From Solirubrobacteraceae bacterium (GTDB taxonomy: Bacteria > Actinomycetota > Thermoleophilia > Solirubrobacterales > Solirubrobacteraceae): a stretch of DNA of 48,168 bases. The DNA is taken from contig JADGPP010000017.1 in the NCBI GenBank assembly GCA_017882375.1, positions 1-48,168 on the forward strand. Direction: 5' to 3'. Each line of letters opens with the position of its first letter. Position 1 is the stretch's first letter. The position numbers and the translations under genes are program-made. Shown in pieces: positions 1 through 11,583 of the stretch. A model generated the notes under the pieces. That model made no database searches and had not been told where the DNA came from. It worked only from the letters and a program-made list of their open reading frames with translations.

Positions 1-6
1 GGCCGG

Positions 7-756
7 TCACGTGCGCGACTGCTCCCAGGAGAAGCCGCGCACCGCGAAGAACAGGCCGAAGACGCCCCACAGGGCGATCACCGCGAGCGCGTCGAGGTGG
101 CTGCCCATGCCAGAGCCTGTGACGATCGCGCCGTACAGGCCGTCGATCAGCGGCTTCAGCGGTAGCGCTTCGGCGATCTGGCGCAAGAAGCCGGGAGCGC
201 TCTTTGAGTCGAACACGTAGAAGGAGATGAACACGACCGGCAGGAACACGGCGTTGACGTAGGCGGCGGTCGACTCGAAGTTGGGGATCGCGTGGGCGAA
301 GGCGACTCCCAGCGCCGTCAGGCAGACGACGCCGACGAGCACGAAGACGATCAGCTCGGGCCAGTCACGCGGCCAGCCGATGCCGAAGATCAGCTTGCCG
401 GCGAGCACCACGATTGCGATCTGCAGCGCGGTGTTGGTCACGGCGTTGGCGGCGACGCCGCCGAAGTAGGAACCCGTGGGCAGCGGCGTGCCGCGGATGC
501 GCTTGAGCACGCCGCGCTCGCGCAGGAAGACGATGTTGTAGGCGAGCGCGGTGAACGTCGTCGACATCACGCTCATCGCGGCGATCGCCGGGATCAGGCG
601 GTTGAGCTCGTGCTGGTTGCCGGCGAGGATCGCTCCGCCACCGCCGAGGAACAGCAGCGGCAGCAGGAAGTTGAAGAAGGCGGCGCTCGGATTGCGCCAG
701 AACATGCGCCGCTCCAGGCGGTACTGGCGCCAGCCGAGCGTGAGCGCGTCAGCCAT
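7..756 (-). CDS. ABC-2 type transporter permease
   Basis: Membrane subunit of an ABC exporter. The 249-residue protein has a cytoplasmic N-terminus rich in Arg followed by about six hydrophobic segments (roughly residues 25-45, 55-75, 105-125, 135-152, 165-182 and 222-242), the layout and length of the ABC2_membrane/DrrB-like family. Its start codon lies inside the 3' end of the upstream ATPase gene (8-base overlap), so the two are translationally coupled and should form one transporter. The substrate cannot be read from the sequence; drug, lipid or polysaccharide export are all known for this family. The stop codon lies at the left edge of the window, so the gene is complete. Confidence 0.88.
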   Translation of the reverse strand: MADALTLGWRQYRLERRMFWRNPSAAFFNFLLPLLFLGGGGAILAGNQHELNRLIPAIAAMSVMSTTFTALAYNIVFLRERGVLKRIRGTPLPTGSYFGGVAANAVTNTALQIAIVVLAGKLIFGIGWPRDWPELIVFVLVGVVCLTALGVAFAHAIPNFESTAAYVNAVFLPVVFISFYVFDSKSAPGFLRQIAEALPLKPLIDGLYGAIVTGSGMGSHLDALAVIALWGVFGLFFAVRGFSWEQSRT

Positions 757-1606
757 CGGCGGTCAGCTCCAGGTAGACGTCCTCGAGCGTCGGGCGCGCG
801 ACGCTCAGCTCCTCCAGTCGCTCGCCGCGCGCGAGCGCCTCGGTGGTCAGCTCGTTCAGCAGCGCCGTCGGATCGTCGGTCTGGCGCTCGACGAAGTGAC
901 CGTCGCGATCGCGGTAGGCGACGCGGTAGTGCGACGCGCCGACGCCGAGCTCGCGCGGCGGGCCGATCGCCAGGACACGGCCGTCCTTGACGATCGCAAC
1001 GCGGTCGGCGAGCTCCTGCGCCTCGTCGAGGTAGTGCGTCGTCAGCAGGATCGTCTTGCCGAGGTCGCGCAGCTTGCGCACGGTGTCCCAGGCGCTGCGC
1101 CGCGCCTCGGGGTCAAAGCCGGTGGTCGGCTCGTCGAGGAAGATCAGCTCGGGGTCGCCGACGAGCGCGAGCGCGAAGTCCAGGCGCCGCAGCTGCCCGC
1201 CCGAGAGCTTGCGACTGCGCACGTCAGCCTTCTCCTGCAGGCCGGCGAGCGTCAGCACCTCCTCGACGTCGCGCGGCTTGGGATAGAAGCTGGCCCAGTG
1301 GCGCAGCGCCTCGCGCGGAGTGATGTGAGCGTAGATGCCGCCCGACTGCAGCACGATGCCGATTCGCTGGCGCAGCGCGCGGCTGCGTTTGCCGGGGTCC
1401 TGGCCGAGCACGGACACCTCGCCGCCGCTGCGCGCGCGGTAGCCCTCGAGAATCTCGACCGTCGTCGTCTTGCCGGCGCCATTGGGCCCGAGCAGGCCGA
1501 ACACCTCGCCGCGATGCACGCTTATGTCGATGCCGCGCACGGCCTCGAACTCGCCGTAGCGCTTGCTCAGGGCGTGCACTTCGATGGCCGGGCCCGCTTC
1601 GCTCAC
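749..1606 (-). CDS. ABC transporter ATP-binding protein (DrrA-like)
   Basis: Nucleotide-binding subunit that powers the permease encoded immediately downstream. The 285-residue protein shows Walker A (GPNGAGKTT, near residue 40), the ABC signature LSGGQLRR, Walker B with the catalytic Glu (LIFLDEPTTGFD) and the switch His in LLTTHYLDEA, in the usual order. A C-terminal tail of about 70 residues after the core domain is typical of the DrrA/CcmA-type export ATPases. The start is a GTG. The 8-base overlap with the permease indicates a two-gene operon. Family assignment is firm; the transported molecule is unknown. Confidence 0.92.
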   Translation of the reverse strand: MSEAGPAIEVHALSKRYGEFEAVRGIDISVHRGEVFGLLGPNGAGKTTTVEILEGYRARSGGEVSVLGQDPGKRSRALRQRIGIVLQSGGIYAHITPREALRHWASFYPKPRDVEEVLTLAGLQEKADVRSRKLSGGQLRRLDFALALVGDPELIFLDEPTTGFDPEARRSAWDTVRKLRDLGKTILLTTHYLDEAQELADRVAIVKDGRVLAIGPPRELGVGASHYRVAYRDRDGHFVERQTDDPTALLNELTTEALARGERLEELSVARPTLEDVYLELTADG

Positions 1607-1642
1607 GAGCAGCTAATCATCCCAGCCGCGGCGCGCGCCGTG

Positions 1643-3646
1643 CTACCAGTGCACGCCCCGCGTGAGCGTCGCCATCGCGATCTGCTCGAAGGAAGCCTTC
1701 TCCTCTTCGTTCGTCTGGCCCTTGGAGGCCGCCGAGTCGGGGAACACGCGGTAGGCGAGGTGCAAGAGCCGGTCGACCGTCTTGGGCGAGAGCGCGTAGG
1801 CGATCTCGCCGACCGTGCCCAGGCGCGTGCCCATGTGCTTCGGACGCCCTCGCATCGCCTCGCAGATCATGTCGGCCGCCTCGTCGGGGGTGATCGCGGG
1901 GAAGGCGTCGTACATCTTCGTCGGCGCGATCATCGGCGTGCGCACGAGCGGCATGTGGATCGTCGTGAACGTCACGCCGTCGCCGACGACCTCCGAGGCG
2001 ACCACGCGCGTGAAGGCATCGAGCGCTGACTTGGAGGCGACGTAGGCGGAGAAGCGCGGCGGATTGGTCTGCACGCCGATCGACGAGATGTTGACGATGT
2101 GCCCGGAGCCGCGCTCGCGCATGTGCGGCAGCAGGCCGATGATCAGCTTGACAGCGCCGAAGTAGTTGAGCTGCATCGTCCGTTCGAAGTCGTGGAAGCG
2201 GTCGTAGCTGAGAGCGATCGAGCGGCGGATCGAACGGCCCGCGTTGTTGACGAGCATGTCGACGTTGCGGTGATCGGCGAGCACCCGCTCGATCAGCCGT
2301 TCGACGGACTCCATGTCGGAGATGTCCGCCGCGTACACGTACGCGGTCCCGCCGGCGGCGACGATCTCCGCGCGCGCCTCCTCGAGCTTCTCGACGTTGC
2401 GGGCGACCAGCAGCGGTATCCCGCCCGCCTCGGCGACCTTCAGGGCGGTCGAGCGGCCGATCCCCGACGAGGCGCCGGTGATCATCACGTGCTTGCCCTG
2501 CAGCGCCTCCTTGAGCGTGCGCCCGGCGGACATGCTCGGGTCCATCTCGCGCTCCCAGTAGTCCCACAGCCGTCCGGCGTAGTCGTGCAGCGCCGGCGGG
2601 CGCTCCAGCGCCGTTCCCGCCAGCGCCCGGCCGGCCTGGCGCGTGTCAAAGCGCGGTATGAGCTCCATGTGCGCGAGCACCTCTTCGGGAATGCCCAACT
2701 CGCGCAGCGCAAGTTTGCGCAGCTGGCGCCACGGCGGCAGGTCGAGCGCGAGCGCGAGCGGCCACTTGGGCAGCGGATCGGTCAGGCGTTTGTCGACGCT
2801 CACGGCAAAGCGCGGAGCGTGCGCCGCGGAGGCGAGCTCGTTGATCAGCTCGTCCACGCGCTGGCGGCGCGGATCGGTCAGGTGAAAGGCTTTGCCGTCG
2901 AGGTCGGGCTCGTGGGCGATGTGCTCGAGCGCGTCGACGACCCAGTCGACGGGGACGACGTTGGTGTTGCCGAGATCCAGCCCGACGAGCGGCGTCCACT
3001 CGGGGAGCAGCTGGCGCGCGCGCTGGATCGCCTTGAAGAAGTAGTACGGGCCGTCGATCTTGTCCATCTCGCCGGTGCGCGAGTCGCCGACGACGATGCC
3101 CGGCCGGTAGACGCGCCAGGGCACGTAGACCTGCTCGCGCACGATCCGCTCGGCCTCGAACTTGGTGCGGTGGTAGGGCGAGGGCAGCTTCTGGCCCTCG
3201 TCGAACATCTCCTCTTGAAAGGTGCCCTTGTACTCGCCGGCGACGGCGATCGAGGAGACGTGGTGCAGGCACTCGGCGTTGATCGCGCGCGCCAGTTCGA
3301 CCGCGTGCGTCGTGCCGCCGACGTTGACGGCGGTGTTCAGCTCGGGCGCCGCCGTCATGTCGTAGACGGCCGCGAGATGGAAGAAGTGCTTGATCTTGCC
3401 GCGCAGCTCGGTCACCTGCTCCTGCTCCACGCCGAGCAGCGGGCGGCGCAGGTCGCCGATCACCGGCTGGACGCGTTTGCCGGCCGCCGCGCCGGCGACG
3501 ACGCTCCAGCGCTCGATCAGGTCGTCCAGGCGCTCAAGCGAGGTCTCGCGCACGAGGACATACACCTTGCCCTGGCGTTTGTCGAGCAGCTGCTCGACCA
3601 GACGACGCCCGATGAAGCCGGTCGCTCCTGTGATGAAGTAGGCCAT
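1643..3646 (-). CDS. two-module fatty acyl-CoA reductase (AcrA1-like)
   Basis: Predicted NAD(P)H-dependent enzyme of 667 residues made of two Rossmann modules. The N-terminal module (about 1-375) starts with GATGFIG (residues 7-13) and has the active-site pair Y158/K162, as in extended SDR or male-sterility-type acyl reductases. The C-terminal module (about 382-667) is a classical SDR with TGASSGIG just after residue 388, NNAG, and Y535/K539. This fusion and length match the mycobacterial AcrA family, which reduces acyl-CoA to aldehyde or alcohol for wax or ether lipid synthesis. The ATG at 3646 is chosen because it falls directly before the glycine motif; the open frame runs further upstream but that part is Arg/Ala-rich and unlike the family. 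The enoyl-CoA hydratase-like gene lies next upstream on the same strand, fitting a lipid role. The exact substrate is inferred. Confidence 0.85.
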   Translation of the reverse strand: MAYFITGATGFIGRRLVEQLLDKRQGKVYVLVRETSLERLDDLIERWSVVAGAAAGKRVQPVIGDLRRPLLGVEQEQVTELRGKIKHFFHLAAVYDMTAAPELNTAVNVGGTTHAVELARAINAECLHHVSSIAVAGEYKGTFQEEMFDEGQKLPSPYHRTKFEAERIVREQVYVPWRVYRPGIVVGDSRTGEMDKIDGPYYFFKAIQRARQLLPEWTPLVGLDLGNTNVVPVDWVVDALEHIAHEPDLDGKAFHLTDPRRQRVDELINELASAAHAPRFAVSVDKRLTDPLPKWPLALALDLPPWRQLRKLALRELGIPEEVLAHMELIPRFDTRQAGRALAGTALERPPALHDYAGRLWDYWEREMDPSMSAGRTLKEALQGKHVMITGASSGIGRSTALKVAEAGGIPLLVARNVEKLEEARAEIVAAGGTAYVYAADISDMESVERLIERVLADHRNVDMLVNNAGRSIRRSIALSYDRFHDFERTMQLNYFGAVKLIIGLLPHMRERGSGHIVNISSIGVQTNPPRFSAYVASKSALDAFTRVVASEVVGDGVTFTTIHMPLVRTPMIAPTKMYDAFPAITPDEAADMICEAMRGRPKHMGTRLGTVGEIAYALSPKTVDRLLHLAYRVFPDSAASKGQTNEEEKASFEQIAMATLTRGVHW

Positions 3647-3750
3647 CGCGCAGCAGAGCCTACCTCGTATGCGCGAGCGGCTGCCGGGAGGCTTGGTCTT
3701 GCTGAACGCGCGCGTCGCCGCGGTCGAGCCGCAGCGCGCGCGTCGGCTGT

Positions 3751-4542
3751 CTAGGCGCCGGCTCCGGCGCCGCCACGGCCCTCGCCGGCGGCAAAGCGCT
3801 GGGCACCGCGCGCGCCGTCTTCGAACACCTCCGGGCCGGCCTTGGCCTCCAGCGCGAGCGCCTGCTGCAGCGGCATGCCGAAGCCCTCGATCGCGGCGCG
3901 CCGGTCGGCGAGCATCGTGCGTTGGGGGAAGCCCGCGAGACCCTCGGCGAGCGCCAGCGCGCGCTGCAGGTGCGCGCCCGGGGCGACGACCTCGGTGAGC
4001 ATGCCCATCGCCAGCGCCTCCTGCGCGGCGATCATGCGCCCGGTGAGGATCAGGTCGAGCGCGCGTCCGAGGCCGACGATGCGCGGCAGGCGCTGAGTGC
4101 CGCCGTCGATCAGCGGCACGCCCCAGCGCCGCTCGGGATAGCCGAGCGTGGAGTCCTCGGTGGCGATGCGCAGGTCGCACCACAGCGCGAGCTCCAGGCC
4201 GCCGGCGAGCGCGAAGCCGGAGATCGCGGCGATCGTCGGCTTCGACGGCGTCAGGCGCGTGAAGCCCATCGGGCCCTCCTCGCTCATCAGCCGCGCCACG
4301 AACGTCTCGGTCGCCTTGAGGTCGGCGCCCGCGCAGAAGGAGACACCGCCGGCGCCCGTCAGCACCATCACGCGCGCCTCGTCGTCGGCCTCGAAGCGCT
4401 GGTAGGCATCGTGCAGCAGCGCCGCCGTGGGCCCGTCGACGGCGTTGCGCCGGTGCTGACGGTCGATCGTGACCAGCGCGGCGGCGCCGCGACGCTCGTA
4501 GCGGACGGCGGTCGCATCGGCCGGCGGCGGTTGCTCGCTCAT
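3751..4542 (-). CDS. enoyl-CoA hydratase/isomerase family protein
   Basis: Crotonase-fold protein of 263 residues. The oxyanion-hole segments are visible as FCAGADLKA and FALAGGLELALWCD, followed by the YPERRWGVPLIDGG segment that carries the catalytic acidic residue in hydratases. Such enzymes hydrate or isomerise enoyl-CoA thioesters in fatty acid breakdown, although the family is broad and the reaction here is not proven. I place the start at the ATG at 4542: the longer frame up to 4599 adds a Gly/Pro-rich stretch without family character and would overlap the neighbouring small membrane protein gene. It sits about 100 bases upstream of the acyl-CoA reductase on the same strand, possibly co-transcribed with it. 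Confidence 0.85.
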   Translation of the reverse strand: MSEQPPPADATAVRYERRGAAALVTIDRQHRRNAVDGPTAALLHDAYQRFEADDEARVMVLTGAGGVSFCAGADLKATETFVARLMSEEGPMGFTRLTPSKPTIAAISGFALAGGLELALWCDLRIATEDSTLGYPERRWGVPLIDGGTQRLPRIVGLGRALDLILTGRMIAAQEALAMGMLTEVVAPGAHLQRALALAEGLAGFPQRTMLADRRAAIEGFGMPLQQALALEAKAGPEVFEDGARGAQRFAAGEGRGGAGAGA

Positions 4543-4580
4543 CGGCGGTCCACCGCTCGGCGCGGCGCCCGTACGGCCCT

Positions 4581-4853
4581 CTACCAGCCGCCGCGCCACT
4601 GAGCGTTGCTCAGGTGCGCCTTGTGCGCTGCTTTGCGGGCTTCCTTGCGCTTGTCCAGGCGGCGTTGCAGCATGCTCATGCAGAACACGAACAGGGGAAA
4701 GAAGACGATCAGGATGAAGCCCGCGTCCGTGACGACTTTGTCGTCGGTCGCGCCGTAGAAGCCGCGGCCGTCGTTTTCGGCCTGGGCGACCGATGTGAGC
4801 ACGAGCGGGACGAGCAGGGCCGATAGGAACAGCGATGTCTTCAGGCGGCGCAT
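4581..4853 (-). CDS. small secreted or membrane-anchored protein
   Basis: A 90-residue protein of unknown function. It has a clear signal peptide (basic MRRLK start, hydrophobic core, AQA cleavage site near residue 25) and a second hydrophobic helix at about 45-62, followed by a strongly basic tail (RRLDKRKEARKAAHKAH). This predicts an exported N-terminal loop, one membrane helix and a cytoplasmic basic end. It lies just upstream of the enoyl-CoA hydratase-like gene on the same strand and is divergent from the ABC-F gene. I do not recognise a family. Confidence 0.7.
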   Translation of the reverse strand: MRRLKTSLFLSALLVPLVLTSVAQAENDGRGFYGATDDKVVTDAGFILIVFFPLFVFCMSMLQRRLDKRKEARKAAHKAHLSNAQWRGGW

Positions 4854-4908
4854 CTCGGCCCGGATCCTAGCGGAGGCACGGGCCGCCCGGCCCTACCATC
4901 ACGAAGCG

Positions 4909-6915
4909 ATGGCTCTACTGATCGCCTCCGACATGCACAAGGACATGGCCGGGCAGTCGCTGCTGCGCGGGGTGTCGTTCAAGCTGGAGCGCCGCGAACG
5001 GATGACGGTCGCCGGGCGCAACGGCACGGGCAAGACGACGCTGCTGCGGATGCTCGCGGGGGAGACGTCGATCGACCGCGGCGAGCTGAGCGTGGCCAAG
5101 GGCGTGCGCATCGCGCTGCACGACCAGCGCCCGCCGCGCGAGCGCGGGATGGCGCTGCGTGACTACGTGCTGTCGGGCTGCGTGGAAGAGCTGCAGATCG
5201 AGGCCGAGCTGGCCGAGCTGGAGGCGCGCATGACGGCGGGCGACTCAGAAGACGCGCTGCTGTCGCGATACGCACGCGCGCAGGGACGCCTGGAGGCGCG
5301 CGGCGGCTATCTGTGGCGCGACCGCGCGACGGTGATGGCGCGCGGGCTGGGGTTCGGCGACGACGACCTCGATCGCCCGCTGGACACGTTCTCCGGCGGT
5401 CAGCTCACGCGCGCCTCGCTGGCCCGCGCCCTGGCGACGGGCGCGGACGTGCTGCTGCTGGACGAGCCGACCAACCATCTGGACATCGAGTCGCTGGAGT
5501 GGCTGGAGCAGACGCTCGTCGAGCTCGACGCGGCTGTCGTGCTCGTCGCGCACGACCGCTGGTTTCTGGAGGCGGTGGGCACTGCGGTGCTGGAGATCGA
5601 GGCCGGGCGCTCGCGCTTCTTCGCCGGCACGTGGCATCAGTGGCGCAAGGAGCAGGCGGCGCGCGAGATCGCGCTGGGTCGTGCGATCGACTCCCAGAAG
5701 GCGGAGATCGCGCGCATGGAGCGGTTCATCGAGCGCTTCCGCTACAAGGCCTCGAAGGCCCGCCAGGCGCAGTCGCGCGTGAAGAAACTGGCGAAGATCG
5801 AGCGGATCGAGCGCTGGCCGATCTCCGATCGGTCCGCGGCGGGCAAGGGCCTGGACTTCGAGTTCGCTGCGCCGGAACGCTCGGGACGCGTGATCTTCGA
5901 GCTGATCGACGGGCGCGTGGAGATCGGCGCGGAGAAGGTGCTGCTGCTGGAGCACGCCGAGCTGTGGCTGGAGCGTGGCGAGCACGTGTCGCTGGTGGGG
6001 CCCAACGGATCGGGCAAGACGACGCTGATCGAGACGCTCGCCGGACGGCGCGAGCTGGCGGCGGGAAAGCTGAGCACCGGGCACAACGTCAAGGTCGGCT
6101 ACCTCTCCCAGCACGCCGACGAGCTCGGCGCGGGCGGCGACCCCGGCCAGAGCGTGCTCGATGCGGCGCAGCGGGCGACGGGCCTGACACAGGGCAAGGC
6201 GCGCGCGCTGCTCGGGCGCTTCCTGTTCTCCGGCGAGGACGCGGAAAAGCCGCTGGAAGGGCTGTCCGGCGGCGAGCGCAGGCGTCTGTCGCTGGCGATC
6301 CTCGTGCACTCGGGCGCCAACGTGCTGATCCTCGACGAGCCGACCAACCACCTCGACATCGAGAGCCGCGAGGCGCTGGAGGACGCGCTGCGAGCGTTCA
6401 CCGGCGCAGTGCTGCTCGTCTCGCACGACCGCGCCCTGCTCGACGCCGTCGGCACGCGGACCGTGTCGGTCGAGCAGCGCTCGCTGCACAGCTACCTGGG
6501 CGGCTGGCCGGAGTACGTGCGCGTGCGCGAAGAGCGTCGCGCCGGCGGTGGCGGCGGCCTCGCCCAGGCCCCGGTCTCCGCAGCTTCGACGCCTGCGGGC
6601 AACGGCTCCCGGCCGGACGCCTCCGGCGCAGGCGAGGTCGTCGCCAACGGCTCGGCAGGCGTTAGGCCCGCCGGTGCGGCGAATGGGGGCAAGCGCAGGC
6701 CGAAGGGGCCGTCGAAGAACCGCGTCAGCGCGCAGGAGCAGGCCGAGCGCGTCGTGGAAGACGCCGAGGCGGCGATGCGCGCGCTGGAGGACGAGCTGGC
6801 CGACCCGGCGGCGTGGGCGACGAAGTACGAGTCGGCGAAGTCCGAGGCGCGCCACACGGCCGCGCGCCGCGCGGTCGAGGACGCCTACGCGCGCCTGGAG
6901 GCGCTGATCGACTGA
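4909..6915 (+). CDS. ABC-F family ATPase (ribosome-associated type)
   Basis: Soluble protein of 668 residues with two ABC ATPase cassettes and no membrane segment, which defines the ABC-F family. Cassette 1 has GRNGTGKTT, SGGQ and LLLDEPTNHLDIES; cassette 2 has GPNGSGKTT, SGGE and LILDEPTNHLDIES. Between them is the charged linker (about 245-310) that reaches into the ribosomal E site in characterised members. A Gly/Ala-rich spacer leads to a C-terminal Glu/Ala-rich coiled coil (about 600-668) like that of Uup. Members act in translation (EttA, Uup) or protect ribosomes from antibiotics; the sequence alone does not decide which. The ATG at 4909 is used because it precedes the first conserved segment; the frame upstream is not family-like. 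Confidence 0.9.
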   Translation: MALLIASDMHKDMAGQSLLRGVSFKLERRERMTVAGRNGTGKTTLLRMLAGETSIDRGELSVAKGVRIALHDQRPPRERGMALRDYVLSGCVEELQIEAELAELEARMTAGDSEDALLSRYARAQGRLEARGGYLWRDRATVMARGLGFGDDDLDRPLDTFSGGQLTRASLARALATGADVLLLDEPTNHLDIESLEWLEQTLVELDAAVVLVAHDRWFLEAVGTAVLEIEAGRSRFFAGTWHQWRKEQAAREIALGRAIDSQKAEIARMERFIERFRYKASKARQAQSRVKKLAKIERIERWPISDRSAAGKGLDFEFAAPERSGRVIFELIDGRVEIGAEKVLLLEHAELWLERGEHVSLVGPNGSGKTTLIETLAGRRELAAGKLSTGHNVKVGYLSQHADELGAGGDPGQSVLDAAQRATGLTQGKARALLGRFLFSGEDAEKPLEGLSGGERRRLSLAILVHSGANVLILDEPTNHLDIESREALEDALRAFTGAVLLVSHDRALLDAVGTRTVSVEQRSLHSYLGGWPEYVRVREERRAGGGGGLAQAPVSAASTPAGNGSRPDASGAGEVVANGSAGVRPAGAANGGKRRPKGPSKNRVSAQEQAERVVEDAEAAMRALEDELADPAAWATKYESAKSEARHTAARRAVEDAYARLEALID

Positions 6916-6929
6916 CCTACAATCCGCCG

Positions 6930-7289
6930 ATGGACCGCTTTCGCACGGCCGGCAACGTCGCGATCGTCGCGCTGATCGCCGCAGCGGTGTTCCTACTGCC
7001 GGGCGGCGGCCGCGCGGCGAGCACGTTCGAAGGCGTCCTGCTCGTCGGCTTCGGCGTCGGCTTCGGCTATCTCGGGCTGCGCATGTACCGCGAATACCGC
7101 GTCACGCTGCACGGCCTCGGCGATCGCCACCGCGCCGCGCTGTACGCCTCGCTGGCGACCGTCGCGTTCGTCGTGATCGGCCAGAAACGCATGTGGGACA
7201 CGAGCCTCGGCGAGCTCGCCTGGTTCGTGCTCGTCGCGCTGGCGGTCTACGGCCTGCTCGTCGTGTATCGCCGCTGGCGCAGCTACTGA
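6930..7289 (+). CDS. small integral membrane protein, unknown function
   Basis: A 119-residue hydrophobic protein with four likely membrane helices (about 8-24, 31-48, 66-84 and 92-110) joined by short basic loops. The ATG follows the ABC-F stop by 14 bases, so the two are probably co-transcribed. I do not recognise a family; it has no motif suggesting an enzyme. The start at 6930 gives a short polar N-terminus before the first helix, whereas the longer frame runs back into the ABC-F gene. Confidence 0.7.
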   Translation: MDRFRTAGNVAIVALIAAAVFLLPGGGRAASTFEGVLLVGFGVGFGYLGLRMYREYRVTLHGLGDRHRAALYASLATVAFVVIGQKRMWDTSLGELAWFVLVALAVYGLLVVYRRWRSY

Positions 7290-7331
7290 CGCGCTCGGAC
7301 GCGGGGTGGGGGCCTCGTATCCTCGGATGGG

Positions 7332-9233
7332 ATGGCTACGAAGGCAGCGGCGAGCGAGGGCGAGGCGCGCACTAGCCTGGTCGAGCAGCGTCGCGCGCTG
7401 CCCGACCAGCCAGGCGTGTACCTGTTCCGCGACGGCAAAGGGCGCGTCGTCTACGTGGGCAAGGCCAAGTCTGTGCGCAAGCGCGTGGCGTCGCACTTCT
7501 CCAAGGCGCAGGTGCCCAGCAGTCCCGGGCACGCGGAGATGGTCGCCAACGTGGAGAGCGTCGAGTGCGTCGTGGTGGCGACCGAGGCTGAGGCGCTTCT
7601 GGCAGAGCAGAGCTTCATCAAGCAGTACCGGCCGCGCTTCAACATCCGCCTGCGCGATGACAAGTCCTACCCGTTCATCGCGATCTCGCTCGACGAGGAC
7701 TACCCGCGCGTGTACTTCACGCGCGAGCGCCACCGCCCACGGCGGGCGTACTTCGGTCCGTACTCCAACGCCAAGCGCGTGCGCGGGACGCTGGAGGTGC
7801 TGGCGAAGGTGTTCATGTTCCGTTCGTGCACCGGCCCCGAGCCGGGGCGGCGCAGCGGCAGCCCGTGCCTGGACTACTACATCAAGCGCTGCGAGGCGCC
7901 GTGCGTGGGCTACGTCTCCAAGGAGGAGTACCGCGCGAGCATCGACGGCGTGATCGACTTCCTGTCGGGCCGTTTCAAGGACATCGAGCGCGAGCTGCAG
8001 CAGCGCATGCGCGCGGCGGCCGGCGCCGAAGAGTTCGAGCAGGCGACCGTCGAGCGCAATCGCCTGCGCGCGGTGCACTCGCTGCTGGAGCGCCGGCGCG
8101 TGGCCAACGAGTCGGTCGGCACGTTCGACGCCGTGGCCGTGGCGGTCGATGGGCGCGAGGCCAACGCCCAGGTCTTTCAGGTGCGCGACGGCGTTCTCTC
8201 GGACCGCCAGTCGTTCTATCTCTCCAACGAGACCGAGCGCAGCGTCGCGGAGGTCGGCGAGGAGTTCATGCTGCAGTACTACGCCGGGCACATGTCGATT
8301 CCCGCGCTGCTCGTCGTGCAGCGCGAGCTCGACGAGCGCTCGGCGCTGACCGAGGCGCTGGCCAGCCGCCGCGGCGGCTCGGTGGAGATGCGCGCGGCCG
8401 AGCGCGGCGAGAAGCGGCGCATCCTCGAGCTCGCCGAGCGCAACGCGCGCCTGGCGCTCGACCAGGAGCGGCTGAGATCCGAGCGCCGCCGTCAGAGCCG
8501 AGTCGAGGCGCTCGATGGCCTGCAGCAGGCGCTCGGCCTCGACGTGCCGCCGATCCGCATCGAGTGCTTTGACATCTCCAACCTCGGCGGCACGCACACG
8601 GTCGCTTCGATGGTCGTGTTCGAGGGCGGCGCGCCGAAGAAGGCCGACTACCGGCGCTTCAGGATCCGCTCGCTCGCCGAGGGCGAGTCCGACGACTTCG
8701 CGGCGATGGCCGAGGTGCTGGGTCGTCGCTTCGCCCAGTGGGAGCGCCAAGCTGACCTCTCCCCGCACGACCCCGCCTACGACGCGAGCTTCGCGTCGCT
8801 GCCGAACGTCGTGGTGATCGACGGCGGCAAGGGCCAGCTCGCCGCCGGGCTCGGACCCCTGCGCGGCTTTCGCGATCGCGGCGTAGCCGTCGTCTCGCTG
8901 GCCAAGCGGATCGAGGAGGTGTTCATCCCCGGCCGCCGCACGCCGCTGCAGCTCGACCACTCCACGCCGGAGCTGCAGCTGCTTCAGCGCGTGCGCGACG
9001 AGGCGCACCGCTTCGCGATCACCCACCATCGCAACAGGCGCGATCGCGCGATGACGAGCTCGCTGCTCGACGAGCTGCCGGGCGTCGGCCCGGCGCGCAA
9101 GCGCGCGCTGCTTGCGCACTTCGGCTCGCCCGACGCGGTCGTGTCGGCGTCCAGTGAGGAACTGCAGGCGGTGCCCGGGCTGCCGGCGAAGGTCGCGCGG
9201 GAGCTCCACGCCAGCCTCCACCGCGCCGGCTGA
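7332..9233 (+). CDS. uvrC: excinuclease ABC subunit C
   Basis: Nuclease subunit of the UvrABC nucleotide excision repair system, which cuts on both sides of a DNA lesion after UvrA/UvrB recognition. The 633-residue protein has the full domain order: N-terminal GIY-YIG nuclease (GVYLFRDGKGRVVYVGKAK), a cluster of four Cys around residues 160-200 (Fe-S type in recent work), a UVR coiled region that binds UvrB (EEFEQATVERNRLRAVHS), the RNase H-like second nuclease with CFDISNLGGTHTVASMV and DGGKGQL, and a C-terminal double helix-hairpin-helix (LPGVGPARKRALLAHFG, VPGLPAKVARELH). Length is normal. It heads the conserved actinobacterial uvrC-rapZ-glycolysis neighbourhood. Confidence 0.97.
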   Translation: MATKAAASEGEARTSLVEQRRALPDQPGVYLFRDGKGRVVYVGKAKSVRKRVASHFSKAQVPSSPGHAEMVANVESVECVVVATEAEALLAEQSFIKQYRPRFNIRLRDDKSYPFIAISLDEDYPRVYFTRERHRPRRAYFGPYSNAKRVRGTLEVLAKVFMFRSCTGPEPGRRSGSPCLDYYIKRCEAPCVGYVSKEEYRASIDGVIDFLSGRFKDIERELQQRMRAAAGAEEFEQATVERNRLRAVHSLLERRRVANESVGTFDAVAVAVDGREANAQVFQVRDGVLSDRQSFYLSNETERSVAEVGEEFMLQYYAGHMSIPALLVVQRELDERSALTEALASRRGGSVEMRAAERGEKRRILELAERNARLALDQERLRSERRRQSRVEALDGLQQALGLDVPPIRIECFDISNLGGTHTVASMVVFEGGAPKKADYRRFRIRSLAEGESDDFAAMAEVLGRRFAQWERQADLSPHDPAYDASFASLPNVVVIDGGKGQLAAGLGPLRGFRDRGVAVVSLAKRIEEVFIPGRRTPLQLDHSTPELQLLQRVRDEAHRFAITHHRNRRDRAMTSSLLDELPGVGPARKRALLAHFGSPDAVVSASSEELQAVPGLPAKVARELHASLHRAG

Positions 9234-9446
9234 GCCGCCCGAGGCGCGGCGCGAGCCAGTGTCCTCGGTCGCTCGCGTGCTGGCCGATCGGCGATCCCGT
9301 CGATCGACGATCGGTACGCCACGCTCCCTGCGTCCTTGGCTCGCTTGCCCCTCGCGCGGCTCGGAGAGGGCGACAGCAGCTGGGACTTTCCCTGCAGTTA
9401 GCGGCATATTGACGCTGTCGTCCCGCCGGTAGAGCAGAATAGGTCG

Positions 9447-11508
<2,062 letters not shown>

Positions 11509-11583
11509 GCGCTGTCTGGCGCCGGCGAAGGTTATGGAGGGGGCTATCGTGAGACAGCGCAAGCGGATGGGAGTGGTGTGCCG

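Noticed and set aside
2099-3754. 551-codon open frame on the plus strand
   Set aside because: Antisense to the acyl-CoA reductase gene; Arg/Val/Asp-rich with no motifs.
5245-6855. 536-codon open frame on the minus strand
   Set aside because: Antisense to the ABC-F gene, which has both Walker and signature motifs in the other strand.
9409-9435. Promoter for rapZ (TTGACG with TAGAGC)
   Set aside because: The spacer is only 15 bases and the -10 match is poor.
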